NCBI GenBank assembly: GCA_013813135.1
Contig: JACCSF010000341.1
Coordinates: 1 to 8,743, forward strand
Direction of reading: 5' to 3'
Length of the DNA stretch: 8,743 nucleotides
Origin: Thermoleophilaceae bacterium
GTDB lineage: Bacteria > Actinomycetota > Thermoleophilia > Solirubrobacterales > Thermoleophilaceae
The notes beneath the pieces were generated by a model, which worked only from the letters and a program-made list of their open reading frames with translations, ran no database searches and had not been told where the DNA came from. Below are positions 4,401 to 8,743 of the stretch, in pieces (position 1 is the first letter of the stretch; each line of letters begins with the position of its first letter). The position numbers and the translations under genes were made by a program.

Positions 4401-5999
4401 ATGACCGCGAGGGAGGAAGAGCCCGAAGGGGGTGGCGAGAGGCTGAGGGAACAAGAGCCTGAGGAGGCCGACGCCGAGCGAGAGGCGGAGGCGCCCAAGG
4501 GCGCTGATGCCGGGCTGACCCAGGAACCGCCCGAGCAGGGTTCCGACGAGCGGCCGAACGACCAGCCCGTCGAACAAGGTGATGGCGCCGAGACGGAGGC
4601 AGCGCCAGACGAGGATCCCGAGGAGCTGCCTCAGGACGAGCCCGAACAGGCCGACGACGCACCGGCGGAGGAAGCGCCCGAAGAACCCGGGAACGAGGCT
4701 CGCGGCGAGCCCGGCGAGACCGGCGACGCGATTCTCGGCGAGCCCGACGAGACCGTCGGCGAGCTCAGGGAGCCCGCGGACGCCGCCGGCCCCCTCGACC
4801 TGCTCGCAGAGCTCGACGCCATCCTCGAGCTCGGCCGGCGCGCTCCCGGCAGCGACGCGGAGCGCCGTACCGCCCTTCACCTAAAACAGCGGCTCGAGGC
4901 GCTTGGGCGCGATGCCGAGACCGAGTCGCTCGACATTCATCCGGCCTGGCCGCTCGCCTACGCCATCCTCGCGGCTGCCGTGGTCGCCGCCAGCGTCCTT
5001 GCCGTGTACGTGCCGGTCGCCGGTGCCGCCCTCGCCCTTTCCGCCGTCCTGCTCACCGTCCTCGACGCAGGCCTGCTCGTCCCCACCCTGCGCCGCCTGC
5101 TCGGCCGGCGCGCTTCGCAGAACGTCGTCTCATGGGGCGGCGCGGACAAGGCCGGCGCCGTCGTCCTCGTCGCCCACTACGACGCCGGCCGCGCCGGCAT
5201 CGCCCACAGCGACCTCACCGCTCGGCGGCGCGCCGCCGTCGGCGGCTTGATCCGCCGGCCGATCGGCGGTCTCGAGCCGCTTTTCTGGGCCGAGCTCGCC
5301 GTGCTCGTTTGCACCCTGCTGCGGGTGGCGGGGGTCGTGGGCACGCCGCTCACGGTCGTCCAGTTCGTCCCGACCCTCGTGCTGATCGTCGCGGTGGCGC
5401 TGCTCACCGACATCGCCCTCGCCGGCACCAGGGGAGGCGAGAACGACAACGCCTCGGGCAGCGTGATGGTGCTGCGCCTGGCGGAGCGCTTCGGCCTCGG
5501 CGACGCCTTCGGCCACTTCGACGTGCACGTGCTGTTCACCGGCGCGCAGCAGGCCGGCAGCGCCGGCATGCGCGCCTTCCTGAAATCACACCCCGACCGC
5601 CTCGGGCAGGACCGCACCGTGTTCCTCAACGTCGACAAGGTCGGCTCCGGTTCCGTCCGCTACACCCGGCGCGAGGGCAGTCTGCTGGCGCTCCGCTCAC
5701 ACCCACAGCTGGTCGCGCTCTGCGACCAGATCGCCGAGGACGACAACCGCGAGGACCTGCGCTCGATCGTCAGCAGATCCGCCAGCGACGCCTCCGCCGC
5801 CGGCGCTACCGGCTTCCCGGCAATCACCGTTACCTGCCGTGACCGCCTCGACTACGCCTCCGGGCGCGTCGACGAACAGGCGCTCCAGCGCGCCGAGTCC
5901 GTCTGCGCGGAGTTGATCGAGCGCCTCGACGCCGAGATCGGCCCCAGCCTGGCCGCGCCTGACGAGGAGACCGCTCTCAGCGAGCCGGAGGCGACGTGA
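4401..5999 (+). CDS. M28 peptidase-like membrane protein with an acidic N-terminal region
   Basis: A 532-aa protein. Residues 1-128 are disordered-looking and acidic, with about 47 Asp/Glu against 8 Arg/Lys. Helices at about 183-203 and 206-228 precede an M28 (zinc aminopeptidase) core: H259 and D261 in VAHYDAG, a second membrane hairpin (about 293-313 and 318-341), D349 in GENDNASG, and D412 in FLNVDKVG. In active M28 enzymes the next motif carries Glu-Glu, the general base plus a metal ligand. Here the segment LFTGAQQAGSAG has Q383 and Q384. The late His ligand usually after Ser-Asp is Ala (SDA, 462-464). Normal peptidase activity is therefore doubtful, and it may be a pseudoenzyme. I chose ATG 4401; a TTG at 4356 would overlap the divergent gene. 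The 3' end overlaps convergent aacS by 23 bp. GC at third positions is lower in the acidic part. Confidence 0.82.
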   Translation: MTAREEEPEGGGERLREQEPEEADAEREAEAPKGADAGLTQEPPEQGSDERPNDQPVEQGDGAETEAAPDEDPEELPQDEPEQADDAPAEEAPEEPGNEARGEPGETGDAILGEPDETVGELREPADAAGPLDLLAELDAILELGRRAPGSDAERRTALHLKQRLEALGRDAETESLDIHPAWPLAYAILAAAVVAASVLAVYVPVAGAALALSAVLLTVLDAGLLVPTLRRLLGRRASQNVVSWGGADKAGAVVLVAHYDAGRAGIAHSDLTARRRAAVGGLIRRPIGGLEPLFWAELAVLVCTLLRVAGVVGTPLTVVQFVPTLVLIVAVALLTDIALAGTRGGENDNASGSVMVLRLAERFGLGDAFGHFDVHVLFTGAQQAGSAGMRAFLKSHPDRLGQDRTVFLNVDKVGSGSVRYTRREGSLLALRSHPQLVALCDQIAEDDNREDLRSIVSRSASDASAAGATGFPAITVTCRDRLDYASGRVDEQALQRAESVCAELIERLDAEIGPSLAAPDEETALSEPEAT

Positions 6000-7854
6000 G
6001 CTCCGCCGCCCGCTCGGCGAACCAGTCGAGCGCGGCGGGGTTGGCCAGCGAGTCGCGGCTGGCCACCTTGACCGGGTCGCCGCCCTGCAAGATGCGCTTG
6101 ACCGGCACTTCGAGCTTCTTGTTCGAGAGTGTGCGCGGCACCTCGTCGATCCGGTGGATCGCGTCCGGCATGTGGCGCGGCGAGCAGTGCTCGCGCACCC
6201 GCCTGCGGATCTCGCCGGCAAGCGCATCGTCCAGCTGCGCCGACGTGACCACGAACAGCACGATCCGGTCGTCGACGTCCACCACCAGGCTGTCGAGCAC
6301 CTCGTCCACGCCCTCGATCACGGAGTAGAGCTCGCTCGTCCCCATGCGCACGCCGCCGCGGTTGATCGTCGAGTCCGAGCGCCCGTAGATCACCGCCGAG
6401 CCGCGCGCGGTGATCTTGATCCAGTCGCCGTGGCGCCACACCCCTGGGTACGTGTCGAAATAGCTCTCCCGGTAGCGCTCGCCGTCCGGGTCGTTCCAGA
6501 AGAACAGCGGCATCGACGGCATCGGCTTGGTGATCACCAGCTCCCCCATCTCGCCCACCAGCGGCCGTCCGTTCTCGTCCCAGGCCTCGACCGACGCCCC
6601 AAGCGCGCGCGCCTGCAGCTCCCCCGCGCGCACCGGCAGGATCGGGCAGGCGCCCACGAACGCGGTGCAGAGGTCAGTGCCGCCGCTCGTGGAGAACAGC
6701 CACACCTCGCCCAGCTTCTCGTAGACCCACTCGAAGCCCTCGACCGGCAAGGGAGAGCCGGTCGACCCCACGCTGCGCAGCCGGGGCAGCGCGGGCGGCT
6801 CCACCCCCGCCTTCATGCACGCCCCGATGAATCCCGCGCTCGTGCCAAAGCACGTGACGCCGGCCTCGGCCGCGAAGTCCCACAGCCCCTGCGGGTCGGG
6901 CTGACCGTCGTAGAGCACGATCGCCGAGCCCGCGAGCAGCCCGCCGACGAGGAAGTTCCACATCATCCAACCGGTCGTCGTGTACCAGAAGAAGCGATCG
7001 TCGGGTCCCAGATCGGAGTGCAGGTTGAGCTTCTTCAGGTGCTCGAGCAGGATCCCGCCGTGACCCTGCACGATGGCCTTCGGGAGCCCCGTTGTGCCGG
7101 AGGAGAACAGCACCCAGAGCGGGTGGTCGAACGGCACCCGCTCGAAGGCCAGCTCGGCCGGCTCCGACAGCAACCCGTCCCAGCCCGAAGGCAGCATCAC
7201 GGTGTGCTCGAGCGTCGGCAGCGCCGCCTCGATCTCGCGCACGCGTTCGCTGCGGTCGAAGTCGCGGCCGCCGTAGCGGTAGCCCTCGGTGGCGATCAGC
7301 ACCTTCGGCTCGATTTGGCTGAAGCGGTCGACCACCGTCGGCGTGCCGAACTCGGGCGCGCAGCTCGACCAGATCGCCCCGACGCTTGCCGTGGCGAGAA
7401 AGGCGACGACCGTCTCCGCCACGTTCGGCATGTAGGCGACCACGCGGTCCCCGCGCCCCACGCCCAAACGGCGCAGCCCGGCGGCGCAGCGCGCAACCTG
7501 ATCGCTCAGATCGTCCCACGACAGCTCGGCCGGCGGGCTCGACTCGCTCGCGTGGACGATCGCGGTGTGCGCCCCGCTCGCCCCACGGAACAGGTGCTCT
7601 GCGTAGTTGACCTGCGTGCCTGGAAACCACTCCGCGCCCGGCATGGCGGCGTCGCCCAGCACTCGCTCGGGCGGCGGGCCCACCTCGAACAGGTCCCAGA
7701 GCGAGCGCCAGAAGCCCTCGAGGTCATTCACCGACCAGCGCCACAGCTCGTGGTAGTCGGCGAATCCCCGCGCCCGCATGTAGCGCGCCAGCTTCGAGCC
7801 GGTAAGAAGCTCCTCGGGCGGTTCCCACAGCACTGTTCCCTCGCGCGCGGCCAT
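5977..7854 (-). CDS. aacS: Acetoacetyl-CoA synthetase (acetoacetate-CoA ligase)
   Basis: A 625-aa member of the adenylate-forming (ANL) superfamily. It activates acetoacetate with ATP and CoA to acetoacetyl-CoA, AMP and pyrophosphate in the cytoplasm. Motifs in order are the phosphate-binding loop SSGTTGLPKA (251-260), a YTTTGWMMWN segment (291-300) typical of acetoacetyl- and acetyl-CoA synthetases, STSGGTD (388-394), the hinge and ribose-binding segment YGRSDSTINRGG (490-501), and the C-terminal catalytic lysine K579 in LSNKKLEVPVKR. The N-terminal ACS-type region with FPGTQVNYAEHL (77-88) fits AacS. Length is close to the family norm of about 650. I chose ATG 7854 because extending to a TTG at 7899 would run into bdhA. 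It is divergent from bdhA, which supplies its substrate. A related short-chain acyl-CoA synthetase specificity cannot be fully excluded. Confidence 0.9.
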   Translation of the reverse strand: MAAREGTVLWEPPEELLTGSKLARYMRARGFADYHELWRWSVNDLEGFWRSLWDLFEVGPPPERVLGDAAMPGAEWFPGTQVNYAEHLFRGASGAHTAIVHASESSPPAELSWDDLSDQVARCAAGLRRLGVGRGDRVVAYMPNVAETVVAFLATASVGAIWSSCAPEFGTPTVVDRFSQIEPKVLIATEGYRYGGRDFDRSERVREIEAALPTLEHTVMLPSGWDGLLSEPAELAFERVPFDHPLWVLFSSGTTGLPKAIVQGHGGILLEHLKKLNLHSDLGPDDRFFWYTTTGWMMWNFLVGGLLAGSAIVLYDGQPDPQGLWDFAAEAGVTCFGTSAGFIGACMKAGVEPPALPRLRSVGSTGSPLPVEGFEWVYEKLGEVWLFSTSGGTDLCTAFVGACPILPVRAGELQARALGASVEAWDENGRPLVGEMGELVITKPMPSMPLFFWNDPDGERYRESYFDTYPGVWRHGDWIKITARGSAVIYGRSDSTINRGGVRMGTSELYSVIEGVDEVLDSLVVDVDDRIVLFVVTSAQLDDALAGEIRRRVREHCSPRHMPDAIHRIDEVPRTLSNKKLEVPVKRILQGGDPVKVASRDSLANPAALDWFAERAAELTSPPAR

Positions 7855-7864
7855 CTGGGCTGAG

Positions 7865-7870
7865 ATCCTA
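7865..7870 (-). promoter_or_regulatory. Putative -10 box of aacS
   Basis: The minus strand reads TAGGAT (TANNNT), followed by 10 nt and the ATG at 7854, giving a predicted leader of about 3 nt. No Shine-Dalgarno is present. It lies within the 39-bp aacS-bdhA gap, so regulation of the two genes is likely to be linked. Confidence 0.42.
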
Positions 7871-7881
7871 GGCGCACTGGG

Positions 7882-7887
7882 TAGGTA
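7882..7887 (+). promoter_or_regulatory. Weak -10 candidate or ribosome site of bdhA
   Basis: TAGGTA lies 6 nt before the ATG at 7894, the same spacing as the DUF1232 gene's box, but its last base does not fit TANNNT. The overlapping GTAGG could instead be a weak Shine-Dalgarno 8 nt from the start. The sequence alone does not decide. Confidence 0.22.
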
Positions 7888-7893
7888 GCGCTT

Positions 7894-8628
7894 ATGCAAA
7901 GAGCACTGGTGACCGGGGCGGCGAGCGGGATCGGGCGGGCGATCGCCGCGCGGCTGGAGGCGGATTCAGCCGCGGTGCTTGCCGTGGATCTCGAGCCCGA
8001 CCCGGACGGGCCCGGCGAGCCCTTCGAGGCCGACCTGACCACGCGCGAGGGTAATCGAGCGGCCGTGGACACGGCGATCGAGCGCTTCGGCGGGCTCGAC
8101 GGGGTGGTGGCGAACGCGGGCATCCAGCACGTCGCCCCCGTCGAGGAGTTCCCCGAGGACAAGTGGGACCAGCTGATCGCCCTGCTGCTCACGAGCCCGT
8201 TCCTTCTGGCCAAGTACGCCTGGGGCGCGCTGCGCGAAGCCGAGGACGCCAGGTTCATCGTCATCGCCTCCGCCCACGCCGTGGTGGCCTCGCCCTTCAA
8301 GGCGGGCTACGTGGCCGCCAAGCACGGCGTGCTCGGCCTGGTCAAGACGCTCGCGCTGGAGGGCGCCGACGACGGCGTCCTCACGAGCGCCGTCTGCCCC
8401 GGCTTCGTGCGCACGCCGCTCGTGGAGGCGCAGGTCGCGGATCAGGCCCGCACGCACGGCGTGCCCGAGGAGCGGGTGCTCGAGGACGTGATCCTGGCGC
8501 CGCACGCCGTCAAGCGCCTGATCGAGCCCGAGGAGGTGGCCGAGGTCGTCGCGTTCATGGGCGGCCCGGGAGGCAGGAGCTTCAGCGGAGCGGCGGTGCC
8601 GATGGACTTGGGCTGGAGCGCGCGCTGA
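7894..8628 (+). CDS. bdhA: 3-hydroxybutyrate dehydrogenase (SDR family)
   Basis: A 244-aa classical short-chain dehydrogenase that should oxidise (R)-3-hydroxybutyrate to acetoacetate with NAD+. Visible are the cofactor loop TGAASGIG (7-14), D32 at the end of the second strand (NAD preference), NAG (74-76), and the catalytic S126, Y139 and K143. The subfamily is fixed by NAGIQHVAPVEEFPEDKW (74-91), ASAH (125-128), ASPFKAGYVAAKHG (132-145), CPGFVRTPLVEAQVADQA (168-185) and the ending MDLGWSAR, all close to bacterial BDH. Q78, H128, K136 and Q180 match substrate-binding residues known in BDH structures. The usual helix-4 Asn of the catalytic tetrad (INL in relatives) is Leu here (L98), which is odd. 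The protein starts directly at the first strand. It is divergent from aacS, which takes the product onward. Confidence 0.9.
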   Translation: MQRALVTGAASGIGRAIAARLEADSAAVLAVDLEPDPDGPGEPFEADLTTREGNRAAVDTAIERFGGLDGVVANAGIQHVAPVEEFPEDKWDQLIALLLTSPFLLAKYAWGALREAEDARFIVIASAHAVVASPFKAGYVAAKHGVLGLVKTLALEGADDGVLTSAVCPGFVRTPLVEAQVADQARTHGVPEERVLEDVILAPHAVKRLIEPEEVAEVVAFMGGPGGRSFSGAAVPMDLGWSAR

Positions 8629-8743
8629 GCCGAGCGTGGCGCTCGCGCCGGCGCTGGTCCTCGTCGTCGACGAGCGGTCCCAGCAGCGCTCGCCCGAGCA
8701 CGGCGTCGGGCGCGTTCGCGAGCGCCGCGGCGGCGAGCAGCAG
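8582..8743 (-). CDS. C-terminal end of an unidentified protein (partial)
   Basis: On the minus strand a frame runs from the right window edge for 53 codons to a TGA at 8582-8584, overlapping the 3' end of bdhA by 47 bp. In the part outside bdhA almost all codons end in G or C (only three of the first 39 do not). The residues form an alanine/leucine-rich helix followed by an acidic then arginine-rich stretch, as in real genes of this DNA. The end is Ser/Pro-rich. The fragment is too short to assign a family. A regulator of the neighbouring genes is possible but nothing shows it. The overlap with bdhA lowers confidence that this frame ends here. Confidence 0.4.
   Translation of the reverse strand: MLLAAAALANAPDAVLGRALLGPLVDDEDQRRRERHARLSARSSPSPSAPPLR

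Noticed and set aside
2854..4404. 516-aa plus-strand open frame
   Set aside because: It mirrors the nuclease-fusion gene. Its translation is Arg/Gly-rich with no domain pattern, whereas the minus frame shows membrane helices and a nuclease core.
4311..4880. 189-aa minus-strand frame, hydrophobic and rich in Leu and Gly
   Set aside because: It is the complement of the acidic Glu/Asp codons of the M28-like protein, which naturally read as Leu/Phe/Val on the other strand. It also overlaps the start of the nuclease gene.
6154..7863. 569-aa plus-strand open frame
   Set aside because: It lies antisense to aacS, which has all ANL motifs. The His/Arg-rich translation is typical of the opposite strand in GC-rich DNA.
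7855..7899. TTG start of aacS at 7899
   Set aside because: It would overlap the bdhA start. ATG 7854 leads directly into the conserved N-terminus and has a TANNNT box at suitable distance.
1..8743. CRISPR array, insertion sequence, integrase or tRNA-embedded attachment site
   Set aside because: No spaced direct repeats, transposase or integrase motifs were seen, and no duplicated tRNA 3' end was noticed by eye despite five tRNA genes.

Overview
The window is very GC-rich, with G or C at almost every third codon position. It reads as chromosomal DNA from a high-GC actinobacterium. I infer the Thermoleophilia (Solirubrobacterales/Gaiellales) for three reasons: the N-terminal four-helix module of the 504-aa protein resembles one I associate with that group, the tRNA genes do not encode CCA, and TANNNT boxes sit just upstream of start codons. 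I could not run a search, so the lineage is inferred.

Left part (1-2413): five tRNA genes are mixed with short protein genes. On the minus strand, in transcription order, come tRNA-Leu(TAG), tRNA-Trp(CCA), a small membrane protein starting 8 nt after the tRNA-Trp, a phosphotriesterase-family metallohydrolase with all metal ligands present, tRNA-Gly(TCC) and tRNA-Pro(GGG). On the plus strand are a four-helix membrane protein, divergent from tRNA-Leu(TAG), and tRNA-Leu(CAA).

Middle part (2414-5999): a DUF1232/YkvA-like small membrane protein converges on a 504-aa protein that joins a four-helix membrane module to a PD-(D/E)XK nuclease-like domain. Divergent from the latter, across 44 bp, is a 532-aa membrane protein with an acidic N-terminus and an M28 peptidase-like core. 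That core keeps some metal ligands but has Gln-Gln where the catalytic Glu pair normally sits. These two divergent genes are the least ordinary part of the window.

Right part (5977-8743): acetoacetyl-CoA synthetase (aacS) and 3-hydroxybutyrate dehydrogenase (bdhA) are divergent across 39 bp. Together they would oxidise 3-hydroxybutyrate to acetoacetate and activate it to acetoacetyl-CoA, a ketone-body or polyhydroxybutyrate utilisation module. A partial minus-strand reading frame enters from the right edge.

Most first genes lack a Shine-Dalgarno sequence and have a TANNNT box about 6-12 nt before the start codon, which suggests leaderless or near-leaderless mRNAs. The one clear Shine-Dalgarno belongs to the phosphotriesterase gene, which is downstream in its transcription unit. 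I saw no insertion sequence, CRISPR array, integrase or established defence operon.
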